Positions 1-5,860 of a stretch of 5,860 nucleotides of DNA are shown here, piece after piece (the first letter of the stretch is position 1; every line of letters begins with the position of its first letter). Made by a program: the position numbers and the translations under genes. Source of the DNA: Aquificaceae bacterium (GTDB lineage: Bacteria > Aquificota > Aquificia > Aquificales > Aquificaceae); contig WFYK01000088.1 of the NCBI GenBank assembly GCA_015490105.1, positions 1 to 5,860 on the forward strand, read 5' to 3'. The notes below the pieces were generated by a model. The model was given only the letters and a program-made list of their open reading frames with translations, was not told where the DNA came from and made no database searches.

Positions 1-1
1 A

Positions 2-253
2 CAGTCCGCTTACTGGGCTTTAAAGAAAAGAAAGAGAGACTTCAAATATATTCTTGTAACTCCCGATAATGATAATGAGCTGTTTAAACCAGATAAACCT
101 TGTGTTCAAGGGAAATGGAGGGTAATTTTAGAAAATGAAATGGATGCCATATTTTTAATAGATAAAGAGCCTCTTTTTCGGTGTAGGAATTTTTATGTTG
201 GTAATAAGTTTTTTAAAAATTATATAAAGAATCTATTAATTGGAAAAATTTAA
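2..253 (+). CDS. Hypothetical protein, C-terminal fragment (gene runs off the left edge)
   Basis: The frame is open from the first bases of the window to a TAA stop at 251-253, giving 83 residues with no start codon in view, so only the 3' end of the gene is present. The fragment starts QSAYWALKKRKRDF and ends KNYIKNLLIGKI. It is basic and aromatic, rich in Lys, Asn, Phe and Ile, with a likely beta-strand stretch (KYILVTPDN near the start, KWRVILEN in the middle). It has two Cys about 30 residues apart but no recognisable metal motif, and no membrane segment. I do not recognise the family. The DNA is clearly more AT-rich than the efflux genes beside it, which may mean a different origin. It converges on the pump gene with 15 bases between stop codons. 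That it is coding is supported by the long open frame in AT-rich DNA, where stops should be frequent. Confidence 0.6.
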   Translation, partial: QSAYWALKKRKRDFKYILVTPDNDNELFKPDKPCVQGKWRVILENEMDAIFLIDKEPLFRCRNFYVGNKFFKNYIKNLLIGKI

Positions 254-270
254 GTCAAAAGCCAAATTTT
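245..270. terminator. Possible weak bidirectional terminator between convergent genes
   Basis: AAAATTT (245-251) and AAATTTT (264-270) form a perfect 7-base inverted repeat around a 12-base loop. It spans both stop codons of the converging genes, and a short T run follows on each strand. The stem is made only of A and T, so it would be weak, especially in a thermophile. It is the only terminator-like structure seen here, and it may be chance in AT-rich DNA. Confidence 0.25.
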
Positions 271-3200
271 ATAGTGCTTTCTTCATTATCATCCACCTAT
301 ATACCACAGGAAGGATCAGAAGTGTCAACAGTGTGGAGGAGAATATACCGCCGAGAACGACTGTAGCTAAGGGTTTTTGAACCTCAGATCCTATGTCGGT
401 TATTACTACAAGTGGAATGAGACCTATAAAGGTCGTTATGGCGGTAATGAGTATGGGCCTTATACGTAGGATAGAAGCCCTCTTTATAGCAGTGTCCGGG
501 TCCAAACCCTCTTCGAGCAGTTGTTTTATGTAGGTCACCAGGACCACCCCGTTTAAGGTTGCGATACCGAATATGGCGATGAAGCCTATAGCTGACGGAA
601 CGGACAGGTTAAATCCGGAAACATAGAGCGCAAGAATGCCCCCTATGACCGCAAAGGGGACGTTGAGCATAACTACAAGTGCATCCCTTACAGAGTTGAA
701 GTTAAGATACAAGAGCACAAATATCAGGAATATGGATACGGGCACCGCCACGGAAAGTCTCTTCATAGCCCTCTGCTGGTTTTCGAACTGACCACCGTAG
801 GTAATAAAGTAACCTTTGGGTAGATCTATCTCCTGCTCTATCCTTGACCTCAGATCCTCCACAAAACTACCTATGTCTCTTCCCTCAACGTTGGTCATCA
901 CGAGTGAAAACCTTATGTTGTTTTCCCTCCTTATTACAAACAAGCCCGGTTCTACCCTTAGATCCGCTACGTCTCCGAAGGTGAGGATCTTTCCGTCCCT
1001 TTCGAAAAGGGGAAGTGAGGCAAGCTTGCTAACGTCACCCTTAAAATCCTCCGGAAGGGCAAATACTATGGGAAAGAGGAAGGTATCCTTTTGAAGATCA
1101 CCCACCGGTGCTCCCCCGAGAGCATATTTGATAACGTTTAGGACTTCTTCTACGCTTATCCCGTAACGCTCCAGGGTTTCCCACTTGGGATATACCCTAA
1201 GTTGAAGTCTCCCCGCTTGGATCTCTTTTTGAACATCAACCGCACCGGGAACACTCTCCGTTATGGTCTTGACCTTGTCCGCCAGCTCGTTAAGGAGTTG
1301 GGGATCTTGGCCGAAGATCTTTATAGCTATGTCCGCTCTCACTCCCGAGAGAAGCTCGTCTATCCTCATCTTAATAGGCTGTGTAAAGCCTAAAGAGGCG
1401 GGAAGCCAAGCGAGGCGTTCCCTGAGCATTTGATTGAACTCTTCCCTCGTTTTAAAGGTTTTCCACTCTTCCGGGGGCTTTAGGATTATCCATGTTTCTA
1501 TGTAGTTCACATCCGCTGCCTCTCCTTTTTCCGCCCTTCCTACGGTTGAGAAGGCTTTAACGACTTCCGGAAACTTCAAAGCCTCCCTTTCTATAGCCAT
1601 GGCGATCCTTTTTCCTTCTTCTAAGGATACGTTCGGGTCTAAGAAAGCCTTTACAATCACCGCACCCTCTTCAAGTTCCGGTGCGAACTCCGTCCCTATT
1701 CTGGTGAGCAAGAACAAACTTAGGAAAAAGGATACAACTACCATACCAACTAAGGGAACCCCCGCTTTAAAGGCAAAGTCCAATATCCTGTCGTAGACCT
1801 TGTGAATGATGGTCATCAGCTTACTGTAGGTTTCTTTACCCGGCTTGAGAAAGTAGTAACTGAGGACCGGGATAAAGGTAAAGGCTATGGTCAGAGATCC
1901 CAAAAGGGCTATTATCAGCGTAAGAGCCAGAGGTTTGAAATACTTACCCTCTATGGACTCGAAGACAAATATAGGCGAGAAAACTATCACTATGATCAAA
2001 ACCGCAAAAGTTACTGGTCTGTAAACCTCCTTTATTGAATCGAGAACTATGGAAAACTTAAAGCCTTCCTTTTTCTCCGTTAGGTGTCTGTATATGTTCT
2101 CCACAACGACTACGGACGAGTCTACGAACATACCTATACCTATCGCAAGGCCTCCTAAGGTCATGAGGTTTCCGCTCATACCCGTGACCTTCATAACGAT
2201 GAAGGCAACAAGTAAAGTAAGGGGAAGAGAAGAGATAACAATTAAAGAAGCCCTGAAGTTTCCCATCAGGAAGGCGGTAACTATCGCCACAAGAAGCATA
2301 CCGCTGAAGAGTGCCTTTTGAATTGTAGAAACCGCTTTTTCAGTCAAATAAGCTTGATCGTAGAGGTGTTCTATCTTTACACCTTCGGGCAGGATTTTTT
2401 GGATCTCCTCGAGTTTTGCTTTTACTTTGTCAACAACCTCCTTAGTGTTTTCGTATATCCTCTTGACAACTACGTTACCTTGCACCTCCTCCCCGTTCAT
2501 GGTGAAAGCACCGCGCCTGTTAGGTATCTCTCCTTTGTAGACCTTGGCTACATCTTTTAGTTCCACGCTAACTCCCTTGGTTTCGTCCACTTTGATCGGT
2601 ATGCTTTTGAGGTCTTCTATTGAATAAACCCTGCCCAAGCCCCTTACTACCAAGCTCCCTTCCGCGGACTGGAAAAATCCTCCTGCGACTATAAGGTTGT
2701 TTTCCCTCAGCGCTTTGATCATGTCTTCGAAGGTTATCCCGTAAGCTATCATCTTCTCAGGATCCGGCTCTATCCTGTAGGCAAGCTCGGGACCGAACTG
2801 AACTATCTCCTCAACACCTCCGACGCTCATAATCAGAGGCCTGACCACCCACTGCTGAATTATGGACTTGAGCTCTTCGTTGGACAATCTTTTGGTAGAG
2901 TCGTAAAGAACATATAAAAGGGCGTTTCCCAGTCCCGTGGAGTTCGGACCCATGACAGGGTTAAATCCTTCAGGTATCCGCTCTTTCGCGTCCGGGAGTT
3001 TCTCCATCACAAGCCTTCTTGCAAAGTAGATGTCCGTTCCGTCCTTGAAGTAAACGGAAACGTAGGATAAAGAAGGTAAAGATACGCTCCTTACTAAGAC
3101 GACATCCTTGAGACCATTCATAACAGACTCTATGGGGATAGTTATGAGTGTTTCTACTTCCTCAGCGGATAGTCCCGGTGCTTCCGTGTAGATGTTCACC

Positions 3201-3325
3201 TGAACGGGGGTGGGATCGGGAAAAGCGTCTATGGGGAGTTTGCGGAAACTATAGACCCCGTATACGACTACGCCCACAAGAGCTATCAAAACTAAAAGTC
3301 TGAACTTTAGTATTAACCTAAACAT
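269..3325 (-). CDS. czcA: Heavy-metal efflux RND transporter, CzcA/CusA (HME) family inner-membrane pump
   Basis: This is the proton-driven pump of a tripartite metal exporter, moving metal ions from periplasm or cytoplasm into the adaptor and outer-membrane channel. It is full length at 1018 residues (the family is about 1020-1060). The layout is typical: membrane segment 1 at about 10-28, then the family-typical FRKLPIDAFPDPTP (27-40). A first periplasmic domain runs to about 335. Membrane segments 2-6 lie at about 339-493 and segment 7 at 522-541, followed by a second periplasmic domain. Segments 8-12 lie at about 860-1012. Segment 4 carries D402 and E409-N410 (VDSSVVVVEN), the acidic pair used for proton or metal relay. 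Positions matching the three CusA metal methionines are K559, Y608 and E657, so a Cu/Ag pump is unlikely. RIDELLSGVR (654-663) and LNGVVLV (924-930) look Czc-like. The residue six before D402 is G396, where Czc-type pumps have Asp. The ATG has a good Shine-Dalgarno. The family call is very firm; the metal is not, so the symbol is by family only. Confidence 0.96.
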   Translation of the reverse strand: MFRLILKFRLLVLIALVGVVVYGVYSFRKLPIDAFPDPTPVQVNIYTEAPGLSAEEVETLITIPIESVMNGLKDVVLVRSVSLPSLSYVSVYFKDGTDIYFARRLVMEKLPDAKERIPEGFNPVMGPNSTGLGNALLYVLYDSTKRLSNEELKSIIQQWVVRPLIMSVGGVEEIVQFGPELAYRIEPDPEKMIAYGITFEDMIKALRENNLIVAGGFFQSAEGSLVVRGLGRVYSIEDLKSIPIKVDETKGVSVELKDVAKVYKGEIPNRRGAFTMNGEEVQGNVVVKRIYENTKEVVDKVKAKLEEIQKILPEGVKIEHLYDQAYLTEKAVSTIQKALFSGMLLVAIVTAFLMGNFRASLIVISSLPLTLLVAFIVMKVTGMSGNLMTLGGLAIGIGMFVDSSVVVVENIYRHLTEKKEGFKFSIVLDSIKEVYRPVTFAVLIIVIVFSPIFVFESIEGKYFKPLALTLIIALLGSLTIAFTFIPVLSYYFLKPGKETYSKLMTIIHKVYDRILDFAFKAGVPLVGMVVVSFFLSLFLLTRIGTEFAPELEEGAVIVKAFLDPNVSLEEGKRIAMAIEREALKFPEVVKAFSTVGRAEKGEAADVNYIETWIILKPPEEWKTFKTREEFNQMLRERLAWLPASLGFTQPIKMRIDELLSGVRADIAIKIFGQDPQLLNELADKVKTITESVPGAVDVQKEIQAGRLQLRVYPKWETLERYGISVEEVLNVIKYALGGAPVGDLQKDTFLFPIVFALPEDFKGDVSKLASLPLFERDGKILTFGDVADLRVEPGLFVIRRENNIRFSLVMTNVEGRDIGSFVEDLRSRIEQEIDLPKGYFITYGGQFENQQRAMKRLSVAVPVSIFLIFVLLYLNFNSVRDALVVMLNVPFAVIGGILALYVSGFNLSVPSAIGFIAIFGIATLNGVVLVTYIKQLLEEGLDPDTAIKRASILRIRPILITAITTFIGLIPLVVITDIGSEVQKPLATVVLGGIFSSTLLTLLILPVVYRWMIMKKAL

Positions 3326-3333
3326 TCCCTTTC

Positions 3334-3340
3334 CACCTCC
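3334..3340 (-). promoter_or_regulatory. Ribosome binding site of the pump gene
   Basis: On the minus strand GGAGGTG lies 8 bases before the ATG at 3325. It sits in the 18-base gap after the adaptor stop codon (3346-3344). The pump gene therefore has its own strong translation start even though it is transcribed with the adaptor. Confidence 0.8.
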
Positions 3341-3343
3341 GGG

Positions 3344-4441
3344 TCAGTGTGCGTGGCCTCCTTCCTCAACACCCACGATCTTGGTCTTAAGAAACAAAGT
3401 GCCCGACACCGCAATCTCCTCCCCTTCCTTAAGACCCTCGGAAACGATGTAGTAGCCGTTTATTTCACCGCCTAAAACCACCTTTCTTGGTTCGAACTTT
3501 TCACCCTTTTTAACGAAGACAGTGGGCGTTCCCTCTATTTCTTGGACCGCGGACTTGGGGATTATTATTCCCTTAGCCTTTCCTAAAGTTACCTCCAAAG
3601 AGACAAACATACCGGGCCTGAGAAGGTGATCCTCGTTTTCCGCGACGCACCTTACCTTTACCCTTCTCGTCTTCTCGTCAACTTCGTGGCCTATGTAGTC
3701 TATCTTGCAAGGGATCCTTGAATTTCTAAAAACTACGTAAGCGGTAATGCCTCTTTTGATCAGATTTATATCTTCTTCTTTAAAGTATCCGTAAACCCAG
3801 AGACGATGGTGATCGTGAATCTCAAACAGTTCCGTTGACGTGTCTACCCCTTCGCCTTCCACTACCATTTGGGTGACTACGTAGCCGTCCGCGGGAGCGG
3901 TTATAAGGAGGTTGAAGTTCCTAAACTCCCCGAGGCTTTTCAATCTCTCTTCCAGAGCTTGGGTCTCTCCCAAGGATCTCTCGTATTCGACCATGGAGGA
4001 AAAGTATCTTGAGTAGGGTATTACCTTTTGTTCGTAAAGTTCTTTGTCCCTTTCGTATATCTTCCTGAGAGCTTGGGTTTTGACACGTGAGCTTCTGAGA
4101 TTACTTATAAGATCCGCAACCTCAGGAGAGTAGATCTCCGCTATAACTTGTCCTTTATTTACTTTGTCACCTTCCCTTACGTAAAGCTTTCTAATAACAC
4201 CGCTTACGGGACTCGAAACGGAGAAACTTCTGCTAAGGTTCTCCCTTACTTCCGCGGGAACCTTTATTATCCTGCCTATCCTTTCCTTGGAAACCTTTTG
4301 TGTTTCTATACCGAGCTGTTTCATTTGATCCTCGGAAAGATCTATTTCGCCGTGATCCTCCTTCCCGTGCTCGTGTCCGTGCTCACCACCCGCAAAGGAG
4401 AAAAAGGCCCATAGTAAAACCAAGGGTATAAACTTCCTCAT
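3344..4441 (-). CDS. czcB: Periplasmic adaptor (membrane fusion protein) of a metal efflux pump, CzcB/CusB family
   Basis: This adaptor links the RND pump to the outer-membrane channel. It has 365 residues from the ATG at 4441. The N-terminus MRKFIPLVLLWAFFSFAGG is a signal peptide or anchor, with no lipobox Cys. The first half of the barrel-sandwich (lipoyl-like) domain is near 76-106 (SSPVSGVIRKLYVREGDKV). A helical hairpin spans about 107-172 and the second lipoyl half is near 180-208 (ITAPADGYV). A beta-barrel follows with RPGMFVSLEV (275-284), then a membrane-proximal domain with the conserved IIIPKSAV (293-300). Histidines are unusually frequent: H21, H23, H25 and H30 after the signal, an HDHH run at 209-212, and HAH at the very C-terminus. 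This suggests binding of a divalent metal. A TTG six bases further upstream (4447) would add two residues but overlaps the Shine-Dalgarno, so the ATG is preferred. That ATG overlaps the stop of the upstream channel gene as ATGA, implying translational coupling. Confidence 0.94.
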   Translation of the reverse strand: MRKFIPLVLLWAFFSFAGGEHGHEHGKEDHGEIDLSEDQMKQLGIETQKVSKERIGRIIKVPAEVRENLSRSFSVSSPVSGVIRKLYVREGDKVNKGQVIAEIYSPEVADLISNLRSSRVKTQALRKIYERDKELYEQKVIPYSRYFSSMVEYERSLGETQALEERLKSLGEFRNFNLLITAPADGYVVTQMVVEGEGVDTSTELFEIHDHHRLWVYGYFKEEDINLIKRGITAYVVFRNSRIPCKIDYIGHEVDEKTRRVKVRCVAENEDHLLRPGMFVSLEVTLGKAKGIIIPKSAVQEIEGTPTVFVKKGEKFEPRKVVLGGEINGYYIVSEGLKEGEEIAVSGTLFLKTKIVGVEEGGHAH

Positions 4442-5610
4442 TTCCAACCTCCCAGTCTTATGAGATCCGCATAGGCTCTGTGAAGATCCAAGAGAAGGTT
4501 TGATCTCTCCAAAAGAAGGTCAAAGTATCTTCTTCTTACGTCGGAAAGCTCAAGCAGGGTTATGGCTCTGAGCTTGTAGCTTTTTTCTGCCAAAGCGAGC
4601 TCCTCTTCCGCTCTGGGGATAACTTCTTTTTCAAGCTTTTTTATCTCTTCCTTTAGTGTCTCTATCCTTACCCTAAGGGCAAGCAGGTTGTTTTCTAAAG
4701 CTATTTTTCTCGCCTTTACCTCCTCCTCGATCGCCTCCTTCAAACTCTGCAGTTCGAGTATCTCACCCTGACGCCTGTAAAAAATTGGAAAGGAAAACCC
4801 TAAAGCTAATCTCATCCCGTAGTATCCTTCCTCCGAATCCTCTACCACAAATCCGGCGGACGCTTGAGGTTTTGCAAGAGACTTTTCGAGAAAGATCCTC
4901 CTTAGAATAGCTTCCTTTTGCCTTTCGAGAGCCACGATCTGAGGCAGACTTTCCACCTGAGGAAAAGGAATATCTAAGAGGGATGCAATGTCCCCTTCCA
5001 CACTTTCGATGTTTTCACTCACGACCGCGGAAAGCCTCTTTAAAGAAGCACTATACCTTGCCTTTGCTACTTCCAAATTCAAACGGGCTATAGACTCTTC
5101 TCTTTTGGATCTGAGCAATTCCAAAGGGGTAGTTTCTCCTAAACGATATGTTTTTTCCACAAACTCCCTAACAGCCTTTGCCCTCTGAAGTTCCCTTTCT
5201 CTTATGCTTACCACTTCCTTCCTGTAGAGAGCTTCAAAGAAGGCCTCGTATACATCACCGACGATCTTCCTTACCTCAGCTTCCTTCATAAATTCAAAAG
5301 CTTCCTTTTCCTTTATAACCACCTTTCTTGCCTTATCCCTTACACCCCAAAGAGGTATCGGTTGCATAAACTCAAAAAGGAACAAGGCCCTGCCTTTGGG
5401 TTCCCCATCCTTGTCGTTAGTTACGAACCCGCTCTCGATCCTCACCTCAGGGTTAGGAAAAGCGTAGGAGCTTATTTCCCTACCTTTAAACGCTTCGATC
5501 CTACGCTCAAGGGCTTTGATCTGAGGATTCTTTTCAAGAGCTGTATTTATAGCTTCCTCTAAGGTTATCCCGAACCCAAAGCTTATTAAAAAGAGTAGCG
5601 CTAAAATCAT
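4438..5610 (-). CDS. czcC: Outer-membrane efflux protein, TolC/CzcC (OEP) family
   Basis: This is the outer-membrane channel of the tripartite exporter; three copies should form the beta-barrel and the periplasmic alpha-tunnel. It has 390 residues, near the usual 400-450 but compact. A short signal peptide is at 1-14 (ILALLFLISFGFG), with no lipobox Cys. Mature protein begins at the family hallmark ITLEEAINTALEKNPQIKA (15-33). The two-fold OEP repeat is visible. The first half has long helices at 91-200, including YRLGETTPLELLRSK (155-169). The second half has a strand at 264-277 (YGMRLALGFSFPIF), long Glu/Lys-rich coiled-coil helices at 281-345, and YKLRAITLLELSDVRRRY (345-362), which mirrors the first repeat. 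Predicted outer-membrane strands lie near 52-61, 74-84, 249-257 and 264-275. It is the first gene of the operon, with a strong GGAGGTG site before its ATG. The family is firm; czcC as a symbol is by position and family, and tolC or cusC would fit as well. Confidence 0.93.
   Translation of the reverse strand: MILALLFLISFGFGITLEEAINTALEKNPQIKALERRIEAFKGREISSYAFPNPEVRIESGFVTNDKDGEPKGRALFLFEFMQPIPLWGVRDKARKVVIKEKEAFEFMKEAEVRKIVGDVYEAFFEALYRKEVVSIRERELQRAKAVREFVEKTYRLGETTPLELLRSKREESIARLNLEVAKARYSASLKRLSAVVSENIESVEGDIASLLDIPFPQVESLPQIVALERQKEAILRRIFLEKSLAKPQASAGFVVEDSEEGYYGMRLALGFSFPIFYRRQGEILELQSLKEAIEEEVKARKIALENNLLALRVRIETLKEEIKKLEKEVIPRAEEELALAEKSYKLRAITLLELSDVRRRYFDLLLERSNLLLDLHRAYADLIRLGGWK
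4447..4453 (-). promoter_or_regulatory. Ribosome binding site that fixes the adaptor start
   Basis: GGGAGGT on the minus strand lies 5 bases before the ATG at 4441, inside the last codons of the channel gene. The alternative TTG start at 4447-4445 shares a base with this site and would have no ribosome binding site at a usable distance. This decides the start in favour of ATG. Confidence 0.75.
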
Positions 5611-5615
5611 ACTTT

Positions 5616-5622
5616 CACCTCC
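5616..5622 (-). promoter_or_regulatory. Ribosome binding site of the first operon gene
   Basis: GGAGGTG on the minus strand lies 5 bases before the ATG at 5610. It supports this ATG as the start and marks the end of the operon leader. Confidence 0.8.
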
Positions 5623-5681
5623 GAAATTCAGGTTTTGCCTGTTGCGATGGATTGTTCCCTATCAGATAAGGAGTCTCACCG

Positions 5682-5696
5682 AGGTCAGTAAGGTCA
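5682..5696. repeat. Tandem AGGTCA direct repeat, possible operator
   Basis: AGGTCA occurs at 5682-5687 and again at 5691-5696, separated by GTA, a 9-base period. The first copy is also the right arm of an imperfect 14-base palindrome, CTCACCGAGGTCAG (5675-5688; 10 of 14 positions symmetric). It lies 65-87 bases before the first operon gene, a reasonable place for a regulator site. No regulator is known from the window, so this is only a candidate. Confidence 0.25.
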
Positions 5697-5825
5697 CAGA
5701 TGGAGATTTATTAAGGGATGGTTTTATTGAAAGAGGGGGATTGAGTTTTCGCGGAGAGGCCTTCATCCAGTCGCAGGATGTGTTCAATGAAAAGTCATAG
5801 TCGTTGGAGATCTTTACAGTGGAAG

Positions 5826-5845
5826 CTTCCCTAACCAGAGGGAAG
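5826..5845. repeat. Perfect 7-base-pair hairpin near the right edge
   Basis: CTTCCCT (5826-5832) and AGGGAAG (5839-5845) are perfect inverted repeats with a 6-base loop. No T run follows on either strand, so it is not a typical intrinsic terminator. It overlaps a second perfect palindrome, GGAAGCTTCC (5821-5830), so two alternative pairings share the CTTCC segment. The function is unknown. Confidence 0.4.
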
Positions 5846-5860
5846 TGCACCTCGTCAGAA

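Larger units (their letters stand above)
5623..5860. other. Region upstream of the operon, no convincing gene; presumed promoter and leader
   Basis: About 240 bases lie between the first operon gene and the right edge. A minus-strand frame from GTG 5850 to TGA 5662 (62 residues) is rich in Ser, Pro, Thr and Leu and has no ribosome binding site, so I do not call it. A plus-strand frame is open from inside the operon start to TAG at 5798-5800. It reads SLTEVSKVTDGDLLRDGF and FRGEAFIQSQDVFNEKS, then continues open after that single stop to the window end. It looks more protein-like but has no ATG or ribosome site, so it may be a gene remnant or chance. The operon promoter should be here, reading leftwards. 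I see no box pair close to the sigma-70 consensus; TTATCT around 5663-5668 on the minus strand is the best weak -10 candidate. Confidence 0.4.

Noticed and set aside
816..2560. Several plus-strand open frames of 63-92 codons inside the pump gene
   Set aside because: They are antisense shadows of a full-length, well-conserved RND pump gene and show no plausible protein features of their own.
269..3325. Assignment as a copper/silver CusA pump
   Set aside because: The positions of the three CusA metal methionines are Lys, Tyr and Glu, and the operon has no CusF-like or Met-rich partner in view.
4148..5562. Plus-strand frames opposite the adaptor and channel genes
   Set aside because: They lie entirely antisense to recognisable CzcB- and TolC-family genes and have compositions typical of shadow frames.
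5629..5641. Short inverted repeat CAGG/CCTG just before the first operon gene
   Set aside because: A 4-base-pair stem is too short to distinguish from chance and has no T run.
5662..5850. 62-residue minus-strand frame starting with GTG
   Set aside because: It has no ribosome binding site and a Ser/Pro/Thr/Leu-rich composition unlike the neighbouring proteins, the opposite strand is similarly open, and no family is recognised.
5730..5860. Possible degenerate CRISPR-like repeats (GGAGAGGCCTTC and GTGGAAGCTTCC segments)
   Set aside because: The two segments match at only about 7 of 12 positions, there are no further copies, and no regular spacing is seen.

Overview
The window holds one complete three-gene efflux operon on the minus strand. 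At the left edge there is a truncated, unrelated gene on the plus strand, and at the right edge about 240 bases with no convincing gene. The proteins are rich in Lys, Glu, Arg and Val, AGG/AGA and CTT/CTC codons are common, and ribosome binding sites are strong (GGAGGTG). Together with the general look of the proteins, this suggests a thermophilic bacterium, most likely of the Aquificales (Aquifex/Hydrogenobacter/Thermocrinis-like). That placement comes from overall impression, not from a search.

In transcription order (right to left) the operon encodes a TolC/CzcC-type outer-membrane channel (5610-4438), a CzcB/CusB-type periplasmic adaptor (4441-3344) and a CzcA/CusA-type inner-membrane RND pump of the heavy-metal (HME) subfamily (3325-269). 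This is the classical C-B-A order. The first two genes share an ATGA stop/start overlap and the third follows after 18 bases, so they are very likely co-transcribed and translationally coupled. The products should form a proton-driven tripartite pump that exports metal ions across both membranes.

The metal cannot be fixed from sequence. The three methionines that define the Cu(I)/Ag(I) site of CusA are replaced by Lys, Tyr and Glu, and the adaptor carries His-rich stretches instead of Met clusters. Both point to a divalent cation (Zn/Co/Ni/Cd type). However, the fourth membrane segment has only two of the three acidic residues described for Czc-type pumps. No metal regulator or sensor kinase lies in the window.

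Left edge (2-253): the last 83 codons of an AT-rich plus-strand gene of unknown function. It converges on the pump gene with only 15 bases between stop codons. Right edge (5623-5860): an upstream region with a tandem AGGTCA repeat, a GC-containing hairpin and no clear reading frame; it presumably holds the operon promoter. I found no mobile element, CRISPR array, RNA gene or evidently new system. The most interesting points are the unusual metal-site residues of the pump, the His motifs of the adaptor and the unexplained upstream region.
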